Shown here piece by piece: positions 57,649 to 64,000 of a stretch of DNA of 64,000 bases (its first letter is position 1; every line of letters starts with the position of its first letter). A program made the position numbers and the translations under genes. Under the pieces are notes generated by a model. The model did not search any database, was not told the origin of the DNA, and saw nothing but the letters and a program-made list of their open reading frames with translations. Source of the DNA: Streptomyces brasiliensis (lineage in GTDB: Bacteria; Actinomycetota; Actinomycetes; Streptomycetales; Streptomycetaceae); assembly GCF_014647875.1 (NCBI RefSeq), contig NZ_BMQA01000017.1:1-64000 (forward strand). Direction: 5' to 3'.

Positions 57649-58620
57649 GTGAAAGTCGCAGTCCTCGGCGCCGGTGCGATCGGCGCCTATGTCGGTGCCG
57701 CTCTCCACCGTGCGGGCGCCGACGTCCATCTCGTCGCCCGTGGACCGCATCTGGCGGCCATGAGGCAGTACGGCGTCCAGGTCCTCAGCCCGCGCGGCGA
57801 CTTCACCGCGCGCGCCCACGCCACCGACGACCCCACCGAGATCGGCCCGGTCGACTACGTCTTCCTGGGCCTCAAGGCCAACTCGTACGCGGCGTGCGGG
57901 CCGCTGATCGAGCCGCTGCTGCACGAACGGACGGCCGTGGTGGCGGCCCAGAACGGCATCCCGTGGTGGTACTTCCACCGGCACGGCGGACCCTACGACG
58001 GCCACCGTGTCGAGAGCGTGGACCCGGACGGCGCGGTCAGCGAGGTACTGGCGCCCGAACGGGCCATCGGCTGCGTGGTCTACGCGGCCACCGAGCTCGA
58101 AGGGCCGGGCGTCGTACGGCACTTGGAGGGCACCCGGTTCTCGATCGGCGAGCCGGACCGCAGTGTCTCCCCCCGCTGCACGGACTTCAGCGAGGCCATG
58201 CGGTCGGGCGGGCTGAAGTGCCCGGTCGAGCCCGACCTGCGCAACGACATCTGGCTGAAGCTGCTCGGCAACATCTCCTTCAACCCGATCAGCGCGCTGG
58301 CCCGGGCCACCATGCGGCAGATGTGTCTGCACGGCGGAACCCGCCAGGTCATCGAGATCATGATGCGCGAGACGCTCACGGTCGCGGAGGCCCTCGGCTG
58401 CGAGGTCGGCGTCTCCATAGAACGCCGCCTGGCGGGCGCGGAGAAGGTCGGCGACCACCGCACGTCCACGCTCCAGGACCTGGAGCGCGGCAAGCCGCTC
58501 GAACTCGACGTGCTCCTCGCCGCCGTCGTCGAACTGGCCGGGATCACCGGCGTGGAGGTGCCCACCCTGCGCACCGTGCACGCCATCTCGGACCTGCTCG
58601 CGCTGCGGAGCGCCGCGTGA
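57649..58620 (+). CDS. 2-dehydropantoate 2-reductase family protein
   Basis: The 323-residue protein has the N-terminal Rossmann fold KVAVLGAGAIGAYVGAALHR, followed by FLGLKANSYA, VVAAQNGIPWWYF, GCVVYAATELEGPGVVRH and a C-terminal helical domain with the catalytic-type LRNDIWLKLLGNISFNPISA. PanE enzymes reduce ketopantoate to pantoate with NADPH, but this family also covers other 2-oxo acids. The start is a GTG; no strong ribosome site is visible. The divergent transporter gene and the shared GntR-type motifs suggest it acts on an organic acid taken up from outside rather than in coenzyme A synthesis. Confidence 0.85.
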   Translation: MKVAVLGAGAIGAYVGAALHRAGADVHLVARGPHLAAMRQYGVQVLSPRGDFTARAHATDDPTEIGPVDYVFLGLKANSYAACGPLIEPLLHERTAVVAAQNGIPWWYFHRHGGPYDGHRVESVDPDGAVSEVLAPERAIGCVVYAATELEGPGVVRHLEGTRFSIGEPDRSVSPRCTDFSEAMRSGGLKCPVEPDLRNDIWLKLLGNISFNPISALARATMRQMCLHGGTRQVIEIMMRETLTVAEALGCEVGVSIERRLAGAEKVGDHRTSTLQDLERGKPLELDVLLAAVVELAGITGVEVPTLRTVHAISDLLALRSAA

Positions 58621-58800
58621 GCCGACCGGCCACGAGTACTTCCACCCGCCCCACCCGTCCGCTGGTCCGGGACGCGCGCGACGCGCCGTTCCGGCCGGCG
58701 GCGCGGGTCGCGGCCCTGGACCCGGTGGCCACGGGATTCGCGCGCTCGCACGGGGCGTACGGCATGCGCGCCCGCCCCCGCGCCACCGACGGAACGACCT

Positions 58801-59142
58801 GTCTCGGGGCGCGGCTCCGGCACCCGGACCGCGGCGGCGTACGACGCCCCGCTGCCGGGATCCGCCTGCGTGTTCTGCGGGAACTGCGGCGAGGCGTGCC
58901 CGACGGGCGCGCTGTCGTTCCGGTCGGAGTTCACCCTGCGTGCGGCGGGTACGTGGCACGAGACGCGGCAGACCGCGGCGACGACGGTGCGCGGGCAGTG
59001 GACGGTGGGCTGCGGCGTCACGCTCCACGTGCAGGACAATGAGACCGTGAAGGTCACCTCCCCGCTCGACGATCCGGTGACCCACGGCAATCTCCGCATC
59101 AAGGGCCGATTCGGCCACCAGCACCAACAGAACCGGGGCTGA
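58801..59142 (+). pseudogene. Remnant of formate dehydrogenase Fe-S subunit
   Basis: The frame reads AYDAPLPGSACVFCGNCGEA then CPTGALSFRSEF, a 4Fe-4S ferredoxin loop, then VGCGVTLHVQDNETVKVTSP and VTHGNLRIKGRFGHQHQQNR. This is how the C-terminus of the streptomycete formate dehydrogenase Fe-S subunit normally ends. The first two Cys of the second cluster are lost (RGQWTVGCG instead of CAYCGVGC) and the N-terminal 2Fe-2S half, plus a start codon, is missing. It is therefore a decayed gene. FdhD, which activates formate dehydrogenase, follows 6 bases later. The 180 bases before it (58621-58800) hold nothing recognisable. Confidence 0.65.
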
Positions 59143-59148
59143 TCAGGA

Positions 59149-59997
59149 ATGGGACGAGTCACGGAACGACGCAAGGTGATCCGCATCCGGGACGGGGCGC
59201 TGAGCACCCGACCGGACACGCTGGTGGCCGAGGAACCCCTGGAGATCAGGCTCAACGGCAACCCCCTGGCCATCACGATGCGCACGCCGGGCGACGACTT
59301 CGCCCTGGCCGCCGGCTTCCTGGTGAGCGAGGGTGTGCTCGCCGAGTCCGGGGACCTGCAGAACATCGTCTACTGCGCGGGCGCCACCGTGGACGGCTCG
59401 AACACGTACAACGTGGTGGACGTGCGGACGGCACCGGGGGTGGTGATCCCCGACATCACGCTCGAGCGGAACGTGTACACGACATCGTCCTGCGGGCTGT
59501 GCGGCAAGGCGAGCCTGGACGCGGTCCGTACGACCGCCCGCTGGCCGATCGCCGACACTCCCCCGGTCCGGGTGGACACCAAGCTCCTCGCCGGCCTGCC
59601 CGACCGGCTGCGGGCGGCGCAGCGGGTGTTCGACCGGACCGGCGGTCTGCACGCGGCGGCCCTGTTCTCCGAGCACGGGGAGCTGCTGGACGTACGGGAG
59701 GACGTGGGCCGGCACAACGCGGTGGACAAGCTGGTCGGCCGTGCCCTGCAGAGCGGTGACCTGCCGCTGTCCCGCACGATCCTGCTGGTCTCGGGGCGGG
59801 CCTCCTTCGAGCTGGCGCAGAAGGCCGTGATGGCGGGCATCCCGGTGCTCGCGGCGGTCTCGGCGCCGTCGTCGCTGGCGGTGGACCTGGCCGCCGAGAC
59901 CGGGCTGACGCTGGTGGGCTTCCTGCGGGGCAGCTCGATGAACGTGTACGCGGGCGAGGACCGCATCGCGCTGCACACGGCCGCCGCGCACGGCTGA
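59149..59997 (+). CDS. fdhD: Formate dehydrogenase accessory sulfurtransferase
   Basis: The 282-residue protein has the FdhD features: EEPLEIRLNGNPLAITMRTP, DFALAAGFLVSEGVL, the active loop TTSSCGLCGK (C115, C118) and EDVGRHNAVDKLVGRAL. FdhD passes sulfur from a cysteine desulfurase to the molybdenum cofactor of formate dehydrogenase. The ATG has a weak GGAA site. The gene appears intact although the neighbouring dehydrogenase subunit is broken, so it must serve an enzyme elsewhere. Formate would arise from the frc reaction. Confidence 0.93.
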   Translation: MGRVTERRKVIRIRDGALSTRPDTLVAEEPLEIRLNGNPLAITMRTPGDDFALAAGFLVSEGVLAESGDLQNIVYCAGATVDGSNTYNVVDVRTAPGVVIPDITLERNVYTTSSCGLCGKASLDAVRTTARWPIADTPPVRVDTKLLAGLPDRLRAAQRVFDRTGGLHAAALFSEHGELLDVREDVGRHNAVDKLVGRALQSGDLPLSRTILLVSGRASFELAQKAVMAGIPVLAAVSAPSSLAVDLAAETGLTLVGFLRGSSMNVYAGEDRIALHTAAAHG

Positions 59998-60008
59998 CGG
60001 GCGGCCCC

Positions 60009-60821
60009 TCAGCCCTGGTCCTGTGCGATCTTCGCGAACGCGGTGATCAGGGGTGAGCGGCGGCCCTCCTCCCAGGCGAGGAACACCTGGTCGGGCTCCG
60101 CGTCGGACACGGGCACGTAGGCGATGTCGGGGCGGGAGTACTGCTCGGCGATCGACGTCGGCACGAGCGTGATGCCCGTCCCCGCTGCCACGTGCTCGAA
60201 CTTCTCCTCGATGGTGCGGATCGGCACGTCGTCGGGCCCCGGATCGGAGTAGCGCAGCCAGGCCTCGCCGTCGAGGTCCGACACGGCCAGCTCCTGCTTG
60301 CCCGCGAGCCGGTGGTCGGCAGGGAGCATCGCCACGCGGGCCTCGCTGAACAGCGGCAGCAGCCTGAGCCCGCGCTCGTCGATCGGCCGGCGCAGGTACG
60401 CGAGGTCTACGGTCCCGTCGAGGATCAGCCGCTCCTGGTCGTCCCACTCCACACGCCGGGCCTGGACGTCGACACCGGGGTGGGCGGCCTTGAAGGCGCG
60501 CAGGGTGTGCGTGACGACGCCTGCCCGGAAGCCCACGACGAACCGGCGCGGGCCGCGCGCGGCCCGGTGCACCCGGCGCCGGGTGGCGTCCGCGGAGGCG
60601 AGCAACTGACGGGCGTCGTCGAAAAGTTGACGCCCCGCGGACGTCAAGGTGACACCATGACTGTCGCGTTCGAAGAGCGTGGTGTCCAGGTCCTTCTCCA
60701 GCGCCCGGATCTGACGGCTCAGCACCGGCTGCGTGATGTGCAGACGCTCGGCGGCGCGGCCGAAGTGCAGCAGTTCGGCGACCGCCACGAAGTAGCGGAC
60801 CTTCCGCAGGTCGAGGTCCAT
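60009..60821 (-). CDS. LysR family transcriptional regulator
   Basis: The 270-residue protein has the LysR HTH at its start (LRKVRYFVAVAELLHFGRAA, ITQPVLSRQIRALEKDLDTT) and a substrate-binding type domain (LPADHRLAGKQELAVSDLDG, ITLVPTSIAEQYSRPDIAYV). It lies head to head with the SDR gene; a perfect GTGGCGAT-N11-ATCGCCAC palindrome lies between them. It probably controls the SDR gene in response to a small molecule. The length is a little short for the family (about 300). Confidence 0.92.
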   Translation of the reverse strand: MDLDLRKVRYFVAVAELLHFGRAAERLHITQPVLSRQIRALEKDLDTTLFERDSHGVTLTSAGRQLFDDARQLLASADATRRRVHRAARGPRRFVVGFRAGVVTHTLRAFKAAHPGVDVQARRVEWDDQERLILDGTVDLAYLRRPIDERGLRLLPLFSEARVAMLPADHRLAGKQELAVSDLDGEAWLRYSDPGPDDVPIRTIEEKFEHVAAGTGITLVPTSIAEQYSRPDIAYVPVSDAEPDQVFLAWEEGRRSPLITAFAKIAQDQG

Positions 60822-60842
60822 CCGAGCCCCTTCCGCCGACCG

Positions 60843-60869
60843 GTGGCGATGCCTTCAGGGTATCGCCAC
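60843..60869. promoter_or_regulatory. LysR-type operator (T-N11-A box)
   Basis: GTGGCGAT and ATCGCCAC are perfect 8-base arms with an 11-base spacer. The spacing fits the LysR family consensus. It lies 22 bases from the LysR start and 86 bases from the SDR start. Confidence 0.7.
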
Positions 60870-60954
60870 GGCCACAAGAGGTGTTGGACGGCGAGGTGCC
60901 CGCGGGCGCAGCCTGGACGACGCCGGACAGGGGGTCCGGCAACGATCGGAAGGC

Positions 60955-61680
60955 ATGGACATGGGCCTGCGAGGACAGCGGATCGTGGTCGTCGGCGGTA
61001 CGTCGGGCATCGGCCTGGCCGTCGCCGGGGCGGCCGCCCGGGAGGGCGCGGACGTCGTGGTCGCCTCCCGCCGCCGGGAGAGCGTGGACGCCGCGCTGAA
61101 ACAGCTGCCGGAGGGCGCCGAGGGACTCACGCTCGACGCGACGGACGAGGACGAGGTGCGCGCCTTCTTCGAGCGGGTCGGCGCCTTCGACCATCTGGTG
61201 TACACGGCGGGCGAGTCGCTGCTGATGGAGAGCCTGGCGGAGTCGGACCTGGCCCGCTCGAAGCGGTTCCTGGACACCCGGCTGTGGGGCGCCTACTCGG
61301 CCGTCAAGCACGGCGCCCCCTTCATCCGCGAGGGCGGTTCCGTGGTGCTGACCACCGGCAGTGCGGGCCGGCGCCCACGGCCGGGCACGACCGTCGCGGC
61401 AAGCCTGTGCGGGGCGATGGAGTCGCTGACCAGGGCGCTCGCCCTGGAGCTGGCGCCGATCAGGGTCAACGTGGTCTCCCCCGGTGTGGTACGCACCGAT
61501 CTGTGGCGGGCGCTGTCCGAGAAGGACCGCGGCGGCCTGTTCGAATCCACCGCCGCCGCACTGCCCGTGGGCCGGGTGGGCGCGCCGGAGGACGTGGCGG
61601 AGGCGTACCTGTACCTGATGCGTGGCGGCTACAGCACCGGTTCGGTGGTGGACGTGGACGGCGGCGGGCTGCTGGTCTGA
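60955..61680 (+). CDS. Short-chain dehydrogenase/reductase-like protein lacking YxxxK
   Basis: The 241-residue protein has the cofactor-binding IVVVGGTSGIGLAVAG, TLDATDEDEV, DHLVYTAGESL and the Ser-containing VLTTGSAGRRP, plus VNVVSPGVVRTDLW and SVVDVDGGGLLV at the C-terminus. The catalytic tetrad position normally YxxxK is here AASLC near residues 148-152, so both Tyr and Lys are missing. GGAAGG precedes the ATG. It is divergent from the LysR gene and probably under its control. It may bind but not reduce its ligand by the standard mechanism. Confidence 0.88.
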   Translation: MDMGLRGQRIVVVGGTSGIGLAVAGAAAREGADVVVASRRRESVDAALKQLPEGAEGLTLDATDEDEVRAFFERVGAFDHLVYTAGESLLMESLAESDLARSKRFLDTRLWGAYSAVKHGAPFIREGGSVVLTTGSAGRRPRPGTTVAASLCGAMESLTRALALELAPIRVNVVSPGVVRTDLWRALSEKDRGGLFESTAAALPVGRVGAPEDVAEAYLYLMRGGYSTGSVVDVDGGGLLV

Positions 61681-61732
61681 ACGGTCGGGGGCTCGCGAAG
61701 CACGCCCCGGCCGCGCTCACGCCGTTGATCCG

Positions 61733-62259
61733 TCAGGGCTTCGCGAACACCGCCTCCGCCGCACTCACGACCGTGCCCAGCCTGGGAAAGTCGAGCCGCA
61801 CCGACGCGTCGTGCTCGGCGGCGGTGAGCGCGGCCATCGCGTCCTCGACGAAGACGAGGTCGTAGCCGAGGTCGCCGGCGGCGCGGGCGGTGGACTCCAC
61901 GCGAGGTTGGTGGCGATGCCGCCGAACACCAGCCGGGTCACCCCGCGTTCGCGCAGCCGGGCGTCGAGGTCCGTGCCCTGGAAGGCGCCGATGGTCCGCT
62001 TGACGACCTCCACGTCCCCGTCCTTCAGCAGCCCCGCGACCAGCCCGCTGCCGGGCGGCTGTTCGGCGGCCCCGGGGCGCTCCCCGCGGACGAGCACGAC
62101 GGGCGCGCCGGCGGAGCGGAACGCGACCGCCAACTCCTCGGCGGTGGTGAGGACTTCGGTGCCCTTTCGGGGCTCCAGGGGCAGCGCGACGATGCGGTCC
62201 ATCAGGTCGACGAGAACGAGGGCGGTGTGCGCCGGATCGAGCGGGAGAGGTGCGGTCAT
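61733..62259 (-). pseudogene. Isochorismatase-like cysteine hydrolase with a frameshift
   Basis: The first frame gives TALVLVDLMDRIVALPLEPR, VVKRTIGAFQGTDLDARLRE and GVTRLVFGGIATNL, the usual isochorismatase-like start with Asp, then Lys of the catalytic centre. At 61903 or so the frame breaks; the next frame continues GVESTARAAGDLGYDLVFVE and SVRLDFPRLGTVVSAAEAVF to a stop at 61733. One G is missing (GCGTGGAG instead of GGCGTGGAG). Either the gene is broken or this is a sequencing error. It lies beside a MarR gene in the same direction, so it may have been its target. Confidence 0.75.
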
Positions 62260-62278
62260 GACGGAACGTTAGCCGCCG

Positions 62279-62716
62279 TCAATCGTCCGTACCGGAAATC
62301 CGGATCAACAGGCCCATGAACTGGTCGCGTTCGGCGGCCGACAGCGGGGCGAGCAGTTCGTCGTTGGCAGCGCGGGCCACCTTCTCGCAGCGCCTGAGCA
62401 GCCGCCCGCCCTCCGCGGTGAGCGAGACCGCGTTCTTGCGGCGGTCCCCGGGGTCCGGTGCGCGGACGACGAGGCCGGAGGCCTGGAGGTCGTTGAGGAC
62501 GCCGACCAGGTCCTTGGGGTCGAGTCCGATGCCACGGCCGAGGTCGGCCTGGGCGACGGGCGCGAGATCGCGGACGGCGGAGAGCACCACGTGGTGCCAC
62601 GTCTTCAGCCCCTCCGCGGCGAGTGCCCGTCCCACCAGACCCCGGCCGCGTGCGGCCGCCCTGCTCAGCAGCCAGCTGGGCAGTGAGCGGATCGCCAGGA
62701 GGGGTGCTTCGGCCAT
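62279..62716 (-). CDS. MarR family transcriptional regulator
   Basis: The 145-residue protein has the winged-HTH of MarR regulators: VLSAVRDLAPVAQADLGRGI, LDPKDLVGVLNDLQASGLVV, RAPDPGDRRKNAVSLTAEGG with the DxRxK beta-wing. It would be a dimeric DNA-binding repressor that responds to phenolic or electrophilic ligands. ATG at 62716 is favoured; a GTG 6 bases upstream is possible. It ends 19 bases before the isochorismatase-like gene. A broken quinone oxidoreductase gene faces it, suggesting an old divergent regulator-enzyme pair. Confidence 0.9.
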   Translation of the reverse strand: MAEAPLLAIRSLPSWLLSRAAARGRGLVGRALAAEGLKTWHHVVLSAVRDLAPVAQADLGRGIGLDPKDLVGVLNDLQASGLVVRAPDPGDRRKNAVSLTAEGGRLLRRCEKVARAANDELLAPLSAAERDQFMGLLIRISGTDD

Positions 62717-62798
62717 GGACACACCCTAACGAAGGAGTCGTTGGACTTCCCCACGACCTCCGATACCGTTGGAGCTCCCAATGATTTCTGGAGGTGCG

Positions 62799-63160
62799 AT
62801 GCGCCGCGTCCGGTACGAGTCCGTCGACGGCCCCCTGTTCCTGGGGGAGTCCCCCCTCCCCGAACCGTCGCGGCGCCGGCACCGGGCGGGCGGCTGGTGG
62901 CGTACAGCTCGGGCGGCGGGACCGTCTCGGCGTACGACCTGCTCGTGGGCGCCAAGTCGGTGATCGGGTTCGGAATGGCCCGGATAGCGCACGGAAAGCC
63001 GGAGTCGTACGAGCGGCAGCGGCAGGAACTGTGGCGGCTGTTCGCCGACGGGGCCCCGCGACCCGCCGTGCACGACGAGTTCGCGCCGACGGATACGGCG
63101 AAGGCGCACGAGGTGATCGGATCGCCGCGCGACCTCGGCAGAGTGGCGCTTCGCCCCTGA
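62799..63160 (+). pseudogene. NADPH:quinone oxidoreductase-like gene with internal deletion
   Basis: The N-terminal 23 codons (MRRVRYESVDGPLFLGESPL) and a C-terminal part (GGTVSAYDLLVGAKSVIGFG, HGKPESYERQRQELWRLFAD, DTAKAHEVIGSPRDLGRVAL) are typical of the zinc-binding dehydrogenase family. Some 200 residues between them, including the NADPH-binding domain, are missing and the halves are in different frames, with the junction near 62870. It cannot work as an enzyme. Confidence 0.7.
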
Positions 63161-63269
63161 AGTCCCCGCACGCTTCTTGTGGGGTGACTGTGACCCAACT
63201 AACGTCTGTGAAGCGCACGTTGGACATGGGATGTCCAGATGTCCTGACGCATGAAGGGCAGGTCGCACC

Positions 63270-64000
63270 ATGCCGTCAAGTCTCAGCGCACGCCTGAGAA
63301 CCACCTTGGCCGCCGTCCTCGTCACGGCGGCCGCACTGTTCGCACTGCCGCATCCGGCGCACGCCGCCGAGCCGGCCGCCGACAACCCCGACTTCTCCCA
63401 GCAGATCATCTTCAAGGCGTCCCAGGACCCCGGTTACGCCTGCTTCCGCATCCCGGCGATCGTCCGGACCACCGACGGCACGCTCCTGGCCTTCGCCGAG
63501 GGCCGGGTCCTCAACTGCGGCGACGCCGCCGACATAGACATCGTGCTCAAGCGCTCCACCGACGGTGGCCGCACCTGGGGCCCGCTCCAGGTGGTCAACA
63601 AGGGCGCGGGCGACACCCACGGCAACCCGGCGCCGATCGTGGACCGTGACACCGGCCGCATCGTGCTGGCGGAGACCTACAACACGGGCCGTACGGACAG
63701 CGCCAGTTGCCAGGTCCCCTGCGACCGCACCCCGCATCTGCAGTACAGCGACGACGACGGCCTGACCTGGTCCGCGCCGCGCGACCTGAGCCCCGAGATC
63801 CTGCCGCCGAACTGGAACTCCTGGTACGCGACCGGCCCGGTGCACGGGATCCAGCTCACCCGCGGCAGGTACGCCGGCCGACTGGTCTTCGGCGTCAACA
63901 CCGAGACGTGGGACGGCACTCGGGTCAGCGCCAACCACGCGGCGCTGATCGTCAGCGACGACGGCGGCCACCACTGGCGGATCGGGGCCACGGACAGCTG
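63270..64000 (+). CDS. Secreted exo-alpha-sialidase (3' end outside window)
   Basis: The gene is cut by the window edge. The first 243 codons give a signal peptide (RTTLAAVLVTAAALFALPHP, cleaved near A33), the sialidase FRIP motif CFRIPAIVRT (residues 58-67) and Asp boxes STDGGRTW (96-103), SDDDGLTW and SDDGGHHW. The FRIP arginine is part of the sialic-acid binding triad. It would release terminal sialic acid from glycans outside the cell. The ATG at 63270 is favoured for its proper hydrophobic signal; GGTCGC upstream is a weak ribosome site. Confidence 0.9.
   Translation, partial: MPSSLSARLRTTLAAVLVTAAALFALPHPAHAAEPAADNPDFSQQIIFKASQDPGYACFRIPAIVRTTDGTLLAFAEGRVLNCGDAADIDIVLKRSTDGGRTWGPLQVVNKGAGDTHGNPAPIVDRDTGRIVLAETYNTGRTDSASCQVPCDRTPHLQYSDDDGLTWSAPRDLSPEILPPNWNSWYATGPVHGIQLTRGRYAGRLVFGVNTETWDGTRVSANHAALIVSDDGGHHWRIGATDS

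Noticed and set aside
58617..58800. Possible N-terminal part of the formate dehydrogenase subunit overlapping the panE-like stop
   Set aside because: The frame opening with VSRPATSTSTRPTRPLV does not resemble the usual 2Fe-2S N-terminus and is out of frame with the Fe-S remnant.

Overview
The window reads as a Streptomyces (or very close actinomycete) chromosome segment. It is very GC-rich, genes carry strong GGAGG-type ribosome sites and many GTG starts, most genes are packed with 4-bp ATGA overlaps, and many products are characteristic streptomycete families (DUF2786, ebo-type operon, ROK/Rbs-type sugar operon, OFA transporter with a small subunit, exported sialidase).

Region 1, about 1-24.4 kb, is accessory DNA: an island bordered on the right by a tRNA-Leu(GAG) gene and littered with recombinase and IS debris (DDE integrase at the left edge, frameshifted serine-recombinase tail, truncated IS701-like transposase, intact serine recombinase next to the tRNA). 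Its cargo is a co-directional cassette: a small protein with a conflict-system tail motif, a GrpE-like factor, a short Hsp70, an FN3-repeat protein, a zinc-ribbon GTPase, a GAP1-type GTPase-associated protein and a membrane protein with a P-loop-less GTPase-like domain and an extracellular discoidin-like domain. A membrane NACHT NTPase and a single-pass membrane protein run in the opposite direction. I read this as an NTPase-chaperone immunity or conflict system. It is the most interesting part of the window.

Region 2, about 24.7-34.0 kb, is an oxalate/organic-acid module. It has an aldehyde dehydrogenase, a second SucCD pair, formyl-CoA:oxalate CoA-transferase (frc), an NDP-forming acyl-CoA synthetase and an oxalate/formate antiporter. 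No oxalyl-CoA decarboxylase is present in the window. Region 5 (54-60 kb) has a second OFA transporter with its 42-residue small subunit, a FabH-like ketosynthase, a GntR/FCD regulator, a ketopantoate-reductase-like enzyme, a decayed formate dehydrogenase Fe-S subunit and FdhD. GTC(G/T)AC-type motifs in three promoter regions suggest that this GntR protein ties regions 2 and 5 together.

Region 3, 34.1-42.3 kb, is an eight-gene translationally coupled operon of the ebo type (EboA, TatD hydrolase, UbiA prenyltransferase, EboE, phosphodiesterase, two further TIM-barrel proteins). An inositol-3-phosphate synthase sits where cyanobacterial clusters carry a dehydroquinate-synthase-like cyclase. Region 4, 42.4-53.6 kb, is a carbohydrate uptake and oxidation operon: secreted ThuA/DUF1080 protein, secreted glucose/sorbosone dehydrogenase with PKD and CBM6 domains, TIM-barrel isomerase, Gfo/Idh/MocA dehydrogenase, RbsB/C/A-type transporter, ROK regulator.

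Region 6, 60-64 kb, holds a LysR/SDR divergent pair with a clear LysR box, three regulatory or enzyme genes of which two are broken (isochorismatase-like hydrolase with a frameshift, quinone oxidoreductase with an internal deletion), and the start of a secreted sialidase that runs off the window.
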